NCBI GenBank assembly: GCA_964459465.1
Contig: CAYWLR010000007.1
Coordinates: 1-64,000, forward strand
DNA: 64,000 nt
DNA from: CALAMC01 sp964459465
GTDB taxonomy: Bacteria > Zixibacteria > MSB-5A5 > GN15 > PGXB01
Direction of reading: 5' to 3'
Shown here one piece after another: positions 27,059 to 36,129 of this stretch. Within the stretch, counting starts at the first letter, position 1, and every line of letters starts with the position of its first letter. The position numbers were made by a program, and so were the translations under genes. Below the pieces are notes generated by a model that was not told the DNA's origin, did not search any database, and saw only the letters and a program-made list of their open reading frames with translations.

Positions 27059-28885
27059 ATGTGCGGGATAGTCGGATATATTGGAAGAAAAAAGGCCCTG
27101 CCGATTCTGCTCGATGGACTCAAACGGCTGGAGTATCGCGGCTATGACTCGGCCGGGTTCGTTCTGGCCGAGAACGACCGATTGATCGCCGAAAAATGCG
27201 CCGGCAAGATTTCGGTGCTTGAAGAACATATCCATGGACGCGATTACAGCGCCACCCGCGGGATCGCTCATACCCGATGGGCCACGCACGGAGAACCGAC
27301 CGTGGTCAACGCTCATCCCCATTTCGACAGCAAAGATGAGATCGCCATGGTGCACAACGGCATCATCGAAAACTACCGGACGCTTAAGGCCTTTTTGCAG
27401 GAAAAGGGACATAGCTTTCATACCGAAACCGATACGGAAGTCCTCGTGCACTTGATCGAAGAGTACTATGAAGGGGATATCACGGAGGCGGTCCGCACCG
27501 CTTTGAACCTGGTCGAGGGAACTTATGGCATCGCCGTCATATCTTCCCTGGCCAGCGACCGCATTATCGCGGCCCGGCGGGGGTCACCTTTGGTGATTGG
27601 CCTGGGCCAGGGTGAAAATTTCGTGGCCTCGGACGTTTCCGCCATACTGGCTCATACCAATAAGGCGATTTATCTGGAAGAAGGTGAAATCGCGACGGTG
27701 ACGTCCGAGTCCTATGAAATCACGACTATCGATAAAGTGGTCAAGACGCATAAAGTGGAAGAGATTTCCTGGACGCTGGACATGATCGCCAAGGGCGGTT
27801 ATGAACATTTCATGCTCAAGGAAATCCACGAGCAGCCGACCACCCTGCGCAACGCCATCCGCGGGCGCCTCAATTTCGAAGAAGGCATTCCGCGACTCAA
27901 CGGGCTGAATCTTCAGCATGACGAACTGCGGCAGATCGACCGAATTATTATCACGGCCTGCGGAACATCATGGCATTCGGCCCTCATCGGCGAATATTTG
28001 ATCGAGGACCTGGCCCGGGTGCCGGTCGAGGTTGAATATGCCTCGGAATTTCGATATCGTTCGCCGATTATCGGGAAAAATACGGCCATAATTGTCATAA
28101 GTCAGTCGGGTGAAACGGCGGACACGCTGGCGGCTCTGCGCGAAGCCCGCAAGACCGGAGCGACCGTGCTGGGAATATGCAACGTGGTCGGATCGTCGAT
28201 CGCCCGCGAAACCAACGGCGGGGTTTATATTCACGCCGGGCCCGAAATCGGCGTGGCCTCGACCAAAGCGTTCACCTCGCAGGTCATGGTTCTGGCGCAG
28301 ATAGCCGTGTTGATGGGCCGCATGAGACATCTGACCATACTCAACGGCATGGAGCTTCTCGATGCTTTAAACAAGATCCCCGAAAAGGTCGAACGCATTT
28401 TGCAGACCGAAGATAAAATAAGGGAAATCGCCGAACTGTATCATAAGCACAATAATTTCCTCTATCTGGGGCGGGGGGTCAATTTCCCGACCGCACTTGA
28501 GGGGGCGCTTAAGCTCAAGGAAATCTCGTACATTCACGCCGAAGGTTACCCCGCGGCGGAGATGAAGCACGGCCCGATCGCCCTGATCGATAAAAAAATG
28601 CCGGTCGTGGTTATCGCCTTGAAAGATCCGGTGTATGACAAAGTTCTTTCCAATATCGAAGAGGTCAAGGCGCGCAACGGGCAGGTGATTGCCATCGCCA
28701 ATGAAGGCGATGAGGAAATTGCCGAGAAGGTACACCATGTGATTTATATCCCGGAAACTTTCCGGTTGTTCTCGCCGCTTCTGGCGGCGATACCATTGCA
28801 GCTTCTGGCTTATCATATTGCCGTCCTGCGCGGCTGCGATATCGACCAGCCCCGGAACTTGGCCAAGAGTGTCACGGTGGAATAG
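27059..28885 (+). CDS. glmS: Glutamine-fructose-6-phosphate aminotransferase
   Basis: Makes glucosamine-6-phosphate from fructose-6-phosphate and glutamine, the first step to UDP-GlcNAc. The 608-residue length is normal. The N-terminal Cys2 (MCGIVGYIG) is the glutaminase nucleophile, and two SIS domains follow (SQSGETADT and the AEGYPAAEMKHGP segment). The C-terminus PRNLAKSVTVE is the conserved family end. It forms an operon with glmM and ends at a strong terminator. Confidence 0.97.
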   Translation: MCGIVGYIGRKKALPILLDGLKRLEYRGYDSAGFVLAENDRLIAEKCAGKISVLEEHIHGRDYSATRGIAHTRWATHGEPTVVNAHPHFDSKDEIAMVHNGIIENYRTLKAFLQEKGHSFHTETDTEVLVHLIEEYYEGDITEAVRTALNLVEGTYGIAVISSLASDRIIAARRGSPLVIGLGQGENFVASDVSAILAHTNKAIYLEEGEIATVTSESYEITTIDKVVKTHKVEEISWTLDMIAKGGYEHFMLKEIHEQPTTLRNAIRGRLNFEEGIPRLNGLNLQHDELRQIDRIIITACGTSWHSALIGEYLIEDLARVPVEVEYASEFRYRSPIIGKNTAIIVISQSGETADTLAALREARKTGATVLGICNVVGSSIARETNGGVYIHAGPEIGVASTKAFTSQVMVLAQIAVLMGRMRHLTILNGMELLDALNKIPEKVERILQTEDKIREIAELYHKHNNFLYLGRGVNFPTALEGALKLKEISYIHAEGYPAAEMKHGPIALIDKKMPVVVIALKDPVYDKVLSNIEEVKARNGQVIAIANEGDEEIAEKVHHVIYIPETFRLFSPLLAAIPLQLLAYHIAVLRGCDIDQPRNLAKSVTVE

Positions 28886-28903
28886 ATTTATATAAAACAA
28901 AAA

Positions 28904-28931
28904 AGCCCGACCGTTCGGTCGGGCTTTTTTG
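28904..28931. terminator. Bidirectional Rho-independent terminator
   Basis: Ten-base self-complementary arms AGCCCGACCG / CGGTCGGGCT, with a T run to the right and an A-rich run to the left. It can serve glmS on the plus strand and the converging DUF1579 gene on the minus strand. Confidence 0.88.
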
Positions 28932-28947
28932 TTGTCACAACCGTCGT

Positions 28948-29544
28948 CTATCGGGCGCGCTCATAGGCAATTTCGACCATTTTGAATTCGTCGGCGCCAC
29001 CGGTCAATTCCGGATTTTTAAAAACTACCGCGAAGGTTATTTTATCTTCGCCTTCGATCATGATAATGTAATCATACACCTGTGTAAATCCGGCGACCGG
29101 GTCAAAGTCTTCACCGGACATGACAATTCGCCCGGTTTTTTCGTCCTGCGGTCCGCGCGCGGTCACGAAATATGTCCCCCAGGTATCAAATCCGGCGGAG
29201 ATGAATTCGTTATGGCGGCGGTCAAAACCGATAAGGTGCAAAGTCTCGGTCATCATTTCGCCCTCGCCGCTGACGGATGTCATTTGCAGAAATCGTCCGC
29301 CCAGAATCATTTCATTATGACCGGTGCCGCCAAATTTCATCGGGTCGGCTCCGGGAGCCGGCCAGACGGTGACGGTCATATTCCAGGTTCCGGCAAGTTT
29401 TGCGAGCATTTCATGTTCCGGGCCGGGCTGGGCCAGTTTCATGTATTCGGCCTGCATGGCCGCGTCGAATGGTGAATTATCCTGTGCGGGGGCGTTCCCC
29501 ATCAGCGCCAACAGCACTATTGCGGCAAACAGCAACTCTCTCAT
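28948..29544 (-). CDS. DUF1579 family secreted protein
   Basis: About 198 residues with a signal peptide (MRELLFAAIVLLALMGNAPAQ) and a DUF1579-like beta-rich body: LAGTWNMTVTVWPAPG near the start, GGRFLQM in the middle, and a C-terminal KITFAVVFK strand. Function is unknown. ATG 29544 is chosen because the signal peptide begins there; an in-frame ATG at 29592 would add 16 polar residues in front of it. Confidence 0.75.
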   Translation of the reverse strand: MRELLFAAIVLLALMGNAPAQDNSPFDAAMQAEYMKLAQPGPEHEMLAKLAGTWNMTVTVWPAPGADPMKFGGTGHNEMILGGRFLQMTSVSGEGEMMTETLHLIGFDRRHNEFISAGFDTWGTYFVTARGPQDEKTGRIVMSGEDFDPVAGFTQVYDYIIMIEGEDKITFAVVFKNPELTGGADEFKMVEIAYERAR

Positions 29545-29652
29545 TTTTCCATTCTCCCGTAAAAAAACAGTTTTAATATTCGAATAAATCAATATCAGGA
29601 CAAATCAATATCAGGACATGGAAAATATACGATTGAAGTGGATAGAACTATA

Positions 29653-29904
29653 TCACTTTTTTCGGGATGAGAGAATCTGAATCATAATGCCGATAATCAG
29701 GCCGATCAGCAAAATGATCGGAAAAACCAGAGCCAGGGACATGGAAAAGTTCCAGAACAGAAATTTGATTGTGACCATTCGGGCATTTTGAATAAGAATG
29801 ATCAAAACCAGGGCCGCGAGGATAATTATCAAAACCCGCCGGAAGGTGTTACCGGTCGGAGCCGGTGCCGAGCCGGAAGACGATTGGGTATTATTTTTAC
29901 TCAT
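29653..29904 (-). CDS. LapA/DUF1049-family membrane protein
   Basis: An 83-residue protein with two hydrophobic helices and the family's N-terminal pattern (RRVLIIILAALVLIILIQN, then VTIKFLFWNFSMSLALV). LapA-type proteins are inner-membrane proteins linked in other bacteria to lipopolysaccharide homeostasis. A TGGAGC ribosome-binding site precedes the ATG. It lies just downstream of the pseudopilin genes and could be co-transcribed with them. Confidence 0.75.
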   Translation of the reverse strand: MSKNNTQSSSGSAPAPTGNTFRRVLIIILAALVLIILIQNARMVTIKFLFWNFSMSLALVFPIILLIGLIIGIMIQILSSRKK

Positions 29905-29997
29905 GCTCCATCCACGGTTTATGATTCACCCATAAAAATGTATGAGTGGAGAATTAAAAGCAAGAATATAATTTAAAGAGTTTTTGCGGCCCGGTTA

Positions 29998-30759
29998 TCA
30001 CCAGAGGTCGGCCGGAAAGATTATTTCGATTTTTTCCGACGACGACGGCAGTATGCACAGGGATACTATGATAGTGTCGGATTCGGGAAGGAAGATTACC
30101 TCGAGGGCATGATTTCCGATGGGCAGACCGGAAAAATAAAACCGGCCCGATTTGTCGGGGGTCGCGGCGGCCGTTGTCAGACCCCCGGCTCCGTCGGGGT
30201 AAATCATGCGAACCATCACGGAATCTTTGTAATCATCACCGGGGGCCATCAGGTCGGCATCGACGATATATCCCGTGACTGAATTGCCGATCAAAGCGGC
30301 GGCATGCGGAGCAAGGATTTTGTCGATATTCGAGCCGGAGCCGGTGGAGCGGAGCGTGGTTCCGATAAGGCTGTAAGCGGTGTTCCATGCGTCATACATG
30401 TAATCCGTCGGGTTAAAGGCACCCTTGATATAGGGTCCATTCCAGGTAGTGTAGCCTCCGGGATTGGAATAAAGGGCGTCGAGATTCGGGGGCAAGGCGC
30501 CGACGTCGCCGACATAGCCGAAATCGGAACGGGCACCCCGGCTGTATAAATCGGGATTGCCGACAATAGCTATGGCAACGGCCTCCATTTCGGTCAGAGT
30601 GGCCTTAAAGCGGGCGTCATCGGTGACATCGCCGAATTGCACGGTAGCCACGGCCGCCAGGATTCCGATAATAACGATGATTATCACGGTTTCGATGAGG
30701 GTAAAACCCGCGGTATTTTTATGCAGAGAATTAGTTTTCCCCATGGGTTTCGTTATCAT
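29998..30759 (-). CDS. GspG-like pseudopilin with extra beta-sandwich domain (pseudopilin 1)
   Basis: A 253-residue protein with a type IV prepilin signal: the cleavage site after Gly18 is followed by FTLIE, with Glu at mature +5, and then a hydrophobic helix. The globular part has GspG-like landmarks: FGYVGD, LPPNLDAL, TWNGPYI and DAWNTAY. The last 90 residues or so resemble a carboxypeptidase-regulatory or transthyretin-like beta-sandwich (YPDGAGG, GRFYFSGLPIGNHALEV), which ordinary pseudopilins lack. It ends in ADLW. Its ATG overlaps the stop of the upstream gene by 4 bp; it is last of four paralogues. Confidence 0.82.
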   Translation of the reverse strand: MITKPMGKTNSLHKNTAGFTLIETVIIIVIIGILAAVATVQFGDVTDDARFKATLTEMEAVAIAIVGNPDLYSRGARSDFGYVGDVGALPPNLDALYSNPGGYTTWNGPYIKGAFNPTDYMYDAWNTAYSLIGTTLRSTGSGSNIDKILAPHAAALIGNSVTGYIVDADLMAPGDDYKDSVMVRMIYPDGAGGLTTAAATPDKSGRFYFSGLPIGNHALEVIFLPESDTIIVSLCILPSSSEKIEIIFPADLW

Positions 30760-32048
30760 ATTTCCATTAAAATCACATTGTCGATGAGGACGGTGGTAGC
30801 CTCATTGACATGGTTCTTTTTGTTATTATAGCCGCCGATTGTAATAATGTGCTCTCCCGCACCCAGCATTCCCAAATCAACCTGGAACAACCGCCAGCCG
30901 GTGGACGGGGCCGGGCCGCCCGGGCCGTCGCCCGCCACTTGCGCGATATAATCGTGTGGTGAGGTGCCATGCAACGTGCCATCGACACTCAACAATATCT
31001 GGCTGTATTCATCGGATTCATATTGATTGGTCTGGGACAGGTTGTATCGGAAGGTCAATCTGATATTGACCGCCGTCGGAAACGAGATGGTCCGACTCCA
31101 GCCGCCTGACATACCGATGATATTGCTGTTATTAATGTTGCCCAAATTTACCCGCAGGGCTCCGCCGGAATAACCGCCCGATGATATACGAGAACCGGCG
31201 GCGTAGGCCGGTTGGGCGGTTGCACGGAAAGCATCGTCGAGATAAACGAAGCCGTCTTCGTCGCTATCGAAATCGGCGTGAAACATGAAGGGTTCGGTCG
31301 CCGTGGCCTGCCAATAATTTGAATTCAATCTGTATTCGGCATAAACAGTACTATTCGGCGTCACCGTAACAAACCGGGCCAGTGTGTCGTCGGCTCCGGA
31401 ATATATTATTTCGATGTTATGGCGGCCGATGGGAATCGAGTCGAAGGCGAAATAGCCGCCGATATCGGGAGCATATATTTTGGTTTGCACCGCTCCGGCA
31501 CCGTCGGGGACGGATAAGCGAATGGTCAGTGAATCTTTATAGTCATGGCCGGGAGGAGTCCCATCGATATCATACACGTTGCCGGTGACCCGATTCAACA
31601 GCAGTTCTGCACTTGTACCGGCGATGGAGCATACGATATTTGAGCCGGAGCCGACAGAAACAAGAGAGACTCCGTTTAATGTATATTCGCTCTGCCACGG
31701 GTCGGTTTTGAAGTCGCCGGGATTCTGGCCGAAAGAGTTATTCAAATACGGACCTCGCCATGTGGCCAGACCGGGGTCGATGACCAATGCGTTCAGATTC
31801 GGGGGAAGAGCACCATTGTCGCCGACATAACCAAAGCTGCTGCGCGTGCCGCTGTTATGCAATTCGGGGTTTCCGACAATGGCCATGGCCAAGGCATCGA
31901 GTTCCTTTTTGGCTTCTTCGATTTTACCCGATTCCAGGGCCGGGCCGATATGCTTGGCGGCGACGGCGGCAAGTATACCCATGATGACAATGACGATCAC
32001 CAGTTCCACCAGTGTGAAGCCGAGTGATTTTTCCGGTATTTTTATCAT
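30756..32048 (-). CDS. GspG-like pseudopilin with beta-sandwich and C-terminal jelly-roll-like extension (pseudopilin 2)
   Basis: About 430 residues. The prepilin signal SLG/FTLVE is followed by the shared pseudopilin body (FGYVGDNGALPPNLNAL, TWRGPYL) and the shared beta-sandwich (VPDGAGA, YFAFDSIPIGRHNIEI). Where the paralogues stop (at SNYW), this protein continues for about 190 residues with a lectin-like domain (FHADFDSDEDGFVY, then GWRLFQVDLGMLGAGEH). Start at 32048 gives a 10-residue leader like pseudopilin 3; the frame stays open to an ATG at 32141, which would give an unusually long leader. No clear ribosome-binding site favours either. Confidence 0.78.
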   Translation of the reverse strand: MIKIPEKSLGFTLVELVIVIVIMGILAAVAAKHIGPALESGKIEEAKKELDALAMAIVGNPELHNSGTRSSFGYVGDNGALPPNLNALVIDPGLATWRGPYLNNSFGQNPGDFKTDPWQSEYTLNGVSLVSVGSGSNIVCSIAGTSAELLLNRVTGNVYDIDGTPPGHDYKDSLTIRLSVPDGAGAVQTKIYAPDIGGYFAFDSIPIGRHNIEIIYSGADDTLARFVTVTPNSTVYAEYRLNSNYWQATATEPFMFHADFDSDEDGFVYLDDAFRATAQPAYAAGSRISSGGYSGGALRVNLGNINNSNIIGMSGGWSRTISFPTAVNIRLTFRYNLSQTNQYESDEYSQILLSVDGTLHGTSPHDYIAQVAGDGPGGPAPSTGWRLFQVDLGMLGAGEHIITIGGYNNKKNHVNEATTVLIDNVILMEI

Positions 32049-32153
32049 AAAGCGGTGCTTTCGACATTCCGTGTCGGGCATTATCGGAAACAGGCTGTCG
32101 TGCCAGTGTCGTCGAAACATTTTGACAAATTTGGGGTCCATAATAATTAAATC

Positions 32154-32897
32154 TTAAAAATAACCGGCCGCGAAGCGATATGTTTTGGCGGCCTTGCTCC
32201 GGGGCAATATCGTTATCTGGCGACTTAGTGTATCGTTTTGTGGTGTGTATATTATGTATAAGGGGTGCCGTCCGACCGGAAGCGAATCCAGGGTAAAGCC
32301 GCCGGCCGCATCTGGACGAGACATTTTCGCGTCATAGCCGCCGGAACCGTCGGGGTACATGACAATAATGTCAACGGAATCGGCATAAGTATTTCCCGGA
32401 GGATTATCTGATTTGTCCTTGATTTCGCCGCTGAATGAGTTTAAAAGGTAATCATCGGTGTTATTGGCGATCTTTCTGGCGAGGGCGTTGCCGCCGCCGG
32501 TGCTGGTGATGACAATGCCGCCGGAATAATCATAGGCGGCGTTCCATTCATCGTATTTAAAGCCGACGCTGTCCTGCAAAAATCCGGAGGGAATGTACGG
32601 CCCCTGCCATGTACCCAGACCGGGATTTTCAAACAGCGCCTGCAAATCGGGCGGGAAGGCGCCGTTGTCACCGACATATCCGAAATCACATCGCGTTCCG
32701 GCCTGCGCGAGCGCAGGGTTCCCGACTATGGCTGTCGCCAGCATATCCATCTCCCGAATCGTTTTCGCTTCGCGAGTGTCATCGATGGCTGTCGCCATGT
32801 ATTGCATCACCGATCCGGCCATGATGCCGATGACGATAATTACGACCAGCAATTCAATCATGCTGAAACCGGACATATGGCGAGATAGATTTTTCAT
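32154..32897 (-). CDS. GspG-like pseudopilin with extra beta-sandwich domain (pseudopilin 3)
   Basis: A 247-residue paralogue. The leader MKNLSRHMSG is followed by FSMIE, with Glu +5, then a hydrophobic helix. The body carries FGYVGDNGAFPPDLQAL, GTWQGPYI and DEWNAAY, with a Gly/Thr/Ser-rich loop (TSTGGGN) in the place of the GspG calcium loop. The C-terminal beta-sandwich has YPDGSGGY and FTLDSLPVGRHPLYI. It begins one base after the stop of pseudopilin 4. Confidence 0.82.
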   Translation of the reverse strand: MKNLSRHMSGFSMIELLVVIIVIGIMAGSVMQYMATAIDDTREAKTIREMDMLATAIVGNPALAQAGTRCDFGYVGDNGAFPPDLQALFENPGLGTWQGPYIPSGFLQDSVGFKYDEWNAAYDYSGGIVITSTGGGNALARKIANNTDDYLLNSFSGEIKDKSDNPPGNTYADSVDIIVMYPDGSGGYDAKMSRPDAAGGFTLDSLPVGRHPLYIIYTPQNDTLSRQITILPRSKAAKTYRFAAGYF

Positions 32898-32898
32898 A

Positions 32899-33663
32899 TT
32901 ACCATAAATCCGAATAGTACTGCATTTCCGTATAATAATCCTGGCCGGGATTGATATTGATCTTTCTTGTCAGAGTGTCATGGTCGGGGATATATACCAT
33001 CTGTAAAGTGTGTATTCCGATCGGAATCGAATCGAATATGGCCCGGCCGTTGGCATCGGGGCTGACGGTTAGTGTGCGATATCCCCCGATACCGTCGGGA
33101 TAATTCAGAACGATACGTATCGAATCCTTATAGGTCGCACCGGGAGGCGTAAAACCGAGGTCGGTCACGATGGCAACGACGCGGTTATAAAGCAAATCAT
33201 TGACGGAACCGGCAATTTGGCGAGTGATCGTTTGAGGGCCTCCGGTCGATGAGAACGAAGATGACGGGTCGGATATGGCCTTGCCCCAGGCGTCGAGCTT
33301 GAAATAAACAGCGGTGCCTCCGGCGGAAAATTTATCTTTGAGATACGGCCCTTTCCATGTGGCAAAGCCGCCGGGATTGGTGATCAGACCGTTCCAGTTG
33401 GAGGGAAGCGAGCCGACATCGCCGATATACCCGAAATCGGTGCGGACTCCGCCGGAAACCAGAGCAGGGTTGCCGGCGAGGGCATAGGCGAGGTTGTCCA
33501 TGATTTCACGCGTTTTTTCAAAGCGGGCCATTTCGGTCGCCGAACCGATAGTTTTCGAGGCCACCGCCGCCAGAATGCCGATTATGATTATGACGACGAT
33601 AACTTCGACAAAAGTATAGCCCGCCCGAAGTCGCAATCTGTAATCCATCTTGTTTTCCGACAA
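32899..33663 (-). CDS. GspG-like pseudopilin with extra beta-sandwich domain (pseudopilin 4, first of the operon)
   Basis: A 254-residue paralogue and the promoter-proximal gene of the four. Cleavage is expected after Gly15, giving a mature YTFVE start with Glu +5. The body has FGYIGDVGSLPSNW, ATWKGPYL and a DAWGKAI segment. The beta-sandwich has YPDGIGGY and AIFDSIPIGIHTLQM, and the protein ends YSDLW. Transcription diverges from the ABC transporter at 33826. Confidence 0.82.
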   Translation of the reverse strand: MSENKMDYRLRLRAGYTFVEVIVVIIIIGILAAVASKTIGSATEMARFEKTREIMDNLAYALAGNPALVSGGVRTDFGYIGDVGSLPSNWNGLITNPGGFATWKGPYLKDKFSAGGTAVYFKLDAWGKAISDPSSSFSSTGGPQTITRQIAGSVNDLLYNRVVAIVTDLGFTPPGATYKDSIRIVLNYPDGIGGYRTLTVSPDANGRAIFDSIPIGIHTLQMVYIPDHDTLTRKININPGQDYYTEMQYYSDLW

Positions 33664-33762
33664 AGGGTTTTATACATATCTATTATCGGAAAAAGCGGCC
33701 ATTGGTTGATTTTACGGATGTTTTGTCCGGATCTAACAAAGCCACCGTTAATGTTGCGCTAA

Positions 33763-33780
33763 CATAATGTATATATTATG
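33763..33780. promoter_or_regulatory. AT-rich palindrome in a divergent promoter region
   Basis: CATAAT-GTATAT-ATTATG, a perfect inverted repeat with 6-bp arms. It lies between the divergent pseudopilin operon and ABC transporter genes. A weak plus-strand promoter (TTGCGC 33754-33759, 17 bp, TATGCT 33777-33782) overlaps it. An operator for a dimeric regulator is possible. Confidence 0.3.
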
Positions 33781-33825
33781 CTTAAACACGAAACTTGGCA
33801 TAAATTCGGGCGTAATAAATTATCG

Positions 33826-34716
33826 ATGATCCGAGTAACTAATCTTAAGAAAGCCTTCGGCGCCGTCAGGGCGGTCGATGACATCTCGTTCGAGATTCCC
33901 GATAATCAGGTTTTTGGCCTGCTGGGGCCGAACGGGGCCGGTAAAACCACAACCATAAATCTTATAGTAGGTATTATAAATGCCGACGCCGGGTCGGTGG
34001 CTATAAATGGCGAAAATGACCCGACCCGGACACATTTGCGACGACGAATCGGGGCGGCGCCGCAGGCGCTGGCGATATACGAGGATCTAAGCGCCGAAGA
34101 AAACCTGGCCTTTTTCGGGAAATTGTATGGTCTGACCGGAAGGAAATTGAAAGAGCGGGTGAACTGGTGTCTTGACCTGGCCGGTTTGCAGGATCGGGGG
34201 CGCGACCGGGTCGGCAAGTACTCCGGCGGCATGAAACGCCGTCTCAACATGGCCTGTGCCATAGTGCATGACCCGCCGATACTGCTTCTCGATGAACCGA
34301 CGGTCGGTGTCGACCCCCAATCACGGAATATGATATTCGATAAAATAGAAATGCTCAAAAATGACGGGCGCACCATTGTCTATACCACGCATTACATGGA
34401 AGAGGCCGAGCGGCTGTGCGATCGGGTGGCGATTATCGACCATGGCAAAATTCTGGCCAAAGGGACAATAGACAGTCTTATCGAGACCCACGGCGGCATG
34501 GGGACGGTTAACGCCGAACTTGAATTGCCGGTGCCCGAAAATGCCAAATTGCCGGTGGAGTTGAACGAGAACCGGTTGTCGTTTGAGTCATCCCAACCGC
34601 TGCAGGATATCGCCGCGCTGGCCGACGCGGGCGTGAAATATAAATCGCTTCGGGTGGAGCGGCCCAATCTCGAAAAGGTTTTTCTGAATCTTACCGGACG
34701 GAGGTTGCGCGACTGA
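33826..34716 (+). CDS. ABC-2 type transporter ATP-binding protein
   Basis: A 296-residue ATPase with Walker A GPNGAGKTT, signature YSGGMKRRL, Walker B ILLLDEPTVGVD and switch His in TTHYMEEAERL. The C-terminal DUF4162-like tail is typical of drug- or polysaccharide-type ABC-2 exporters. ATG 33826 is chosen because the family begins MIRVTNLKKAFG; an upstream in-frame ATG at 33778 lies within the promoter region. The stop shares a base with the permease ATG. Confidence 0.9.
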   Translation: MIRVTNLKKAFGAVRAVDDISFEIPDNQVFGLLGPNGAGKTTTINLIVGIINADAGSVAINGENDPTRTHLRRRIGAAPQALAIYEDLSAEENLAFFGKLYGLTGRKLKERVNWCLDLAGLQDRGRDRVGKYSGGMKRRLNMACAIVHDPPILLLDEPTVGVDPQSRNMIFDKIEMLKNDGRTIVYTTHYMEEAERLCDRVAIIDHGKILAKGTIDSLIETHGGMGTVNAELELPVPENAKLPVELNENRLSFESSQPLQDIAALADAGVKYKSLRVERPNLEKVFLNLTGRRLRD

Positions 34717-36023
34717 TGGGTGCGATATTTCATCTGGCGATGAAGGATCTCAAGCTACTCTGGCGCGACAAGGTCGGATTTTTCTGGGTGCTGGGATTCC
34801 CGCTTCTGATTGCACTTTTTTTCGGGTCGATTTATTCGGGAGCCGGAAGCGCCACCGCCCGATCCATGAAAATCGCGGTTATCAACGACCGTATGACTCC
34901 GACGGTGCAATCGTTTTATGATCAACTGGGCAAATCCGACGTGCTTGTTATAACGCCGCTGCCGCTGGATTCGGCGCGTCCGCTGGTGGCGCAGGGCAAG
35001 CTGGCGGCGTATGTGCAATACATCGATTCTTCCAAATCCGCTTTCGATATGTTTTCCGGCAACAAGCCGCATATCAAAGTCGGAATCGACCCCTCGCGCA
35101 AAGCCGAGGCGGAGTATTTAAACGGGCTTCTCAATCAGGCGTTCTTCATGCAGTTGCAAAGCCGATTTACCGACGTCAAGGGCTGGCGCCGATATTTAAA
35201 GGATCAAAGACAGTCATGGGACAGCATCGGGACCGGGTGGAATTCGAAGCTGGGAATGGATTTTTTTGAAAAACTCGACGGTGTGCTCGAATCGGCCGAG
35301 AAAATCGATTCGGTGTACGCCATGAAATCAGATAGTGCATCGGATAGTATATCGGAAAAGAATTATTCCCCGTTCGCGGCGCTCGACGTCGCCTATGAGG
35401 ACGTGGCGGTGATATGGGCCGGGCCACGCTCGTCGTTTGAGATAACGTTTCCGCAGTCGTTGCAATGGGCGTTGATCGCGGCGGCGGCGGCGTTCTCGCT
35501 GTCGATCGTCACGGAGCGGACGCGGGGAACGTTTTTGCGACTGCGGATTGCACCGATCAGCCGAATGCAGATTCTGGGCGGCAAGGGTCTGGCCTGTTTT
35601 ATCTTCTGTGTCGGCGTGTGCAGTCTTCTGATGGCGGTCGGCATAATGGTATTCGGCGTCGGGGTGGCGTCGTGGACATACCTGATACTGGCGATATTGG
35701 CCGGGGGAATTTGTTTTGTCGGCGTCATGATGCTGATCAGCGTCATGGGCAAGACCGAGGCGGCGGTTTCCGGCGCGGGCTGGGCGGTCATGCTGGTCAT
35801 GGCCATGATCGGCGGCGGGATGATGCCTTTGATGTTCATGCCGTCGTGGCTGAAATCGATCAGTCATTTGAGTCCCATCAAATGGGGCATTCTGGCGCTC
35901 GAAGGCTCGATCTGGCGGGGGTTCGGTTTTAGCGAGATGATACTGCCGCTGACGGTACTGGTCGGGGTCGGCGTCGCGGGATTTGTTATCGGTGCCAGTA
36001 TTCTCTCCCGTTCGGACGGGTGA
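34716..36023 (+). CDS. ABC-2 type transporter permease
   Basis: A 435-residue membrane protein: one N-terminal helix (about 18-40), a large external domain to about 245, then five to six helices, the ABC-2 layout. The segment TERTRGTFLRLRIAPISRMQIL is typical of the cytoplasmic coupling loop. It partners the ATPase just upstream. The substrate is unknown. A CCCGT-TCGG-ACGGG hairpin sits over its last codons. Confidence 0.88.
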   Translation: MGAIFHLAMKDLKLLWRDKVGFFWVLGFPLLIALFFGSIYSGAGSATARSMKIAVINDRMTPTVQSFYDQLGKSDVLVITPLPLDSARPLVAQGKLAAYVQYIDSSKSAFDMFSGNKPHIKVGIDPSRKAEAEYLNGLLNQAFFMQLQSRFTDVKGWRRYLKDQRQSWDSIGTGWNSKLGMDFFEKLDGVLESAEKIDSVYAMKSDSASDSISEKNYSPFAALDVAYEDVAVIWAGPRSSFEITFPQSLQWALIAAAAAFSLSIVTERTRGTFLRLRIAPISRMQILGGKGLACFIFCVGVCSLLMAVGIMVFGVGVASWTYLILAILAGGICFVGVMMLISVMGKTEAAVSGAGWAVMLVMAMIGGGMMPLMFMPSWLKSISHLSPIKWGILALEGSIWRGFGFSEMILPLTVLVGVGVAGFVIGASILSRSDG

Positions 36024-36045
36024 TCACTGCTATAAATAGTACAAT

Positions 36046-36078
36046 GGCAGAACCACATCTCTTCGCTTGGGTTCTGCC
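36046..36078. repeat. Nine-base-arm hairpin downstream of the ABC permease
   Basis: GGCAGAACC (36046-36054) and GGTTCTGCC (36070-36078) form a perfect stem around a 15-base loop. No T run follows, so it may be a processing or stability element or an intergenic repeat, not a classical terminator. Confidence 0.4.
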
Positions 36079-36129
36079 CTGCAAAGGGTGCTCGGAACCC
36101 GACCTACTTCTGGCACCATCAATGCAGGG

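Noticed and set aside
27040..27060. Possible glmS ribozyme or riboswitch in front of glmS.
   Set aside because: Only 12 bp separate glmM and glmS; there is no room for a ribozyme.
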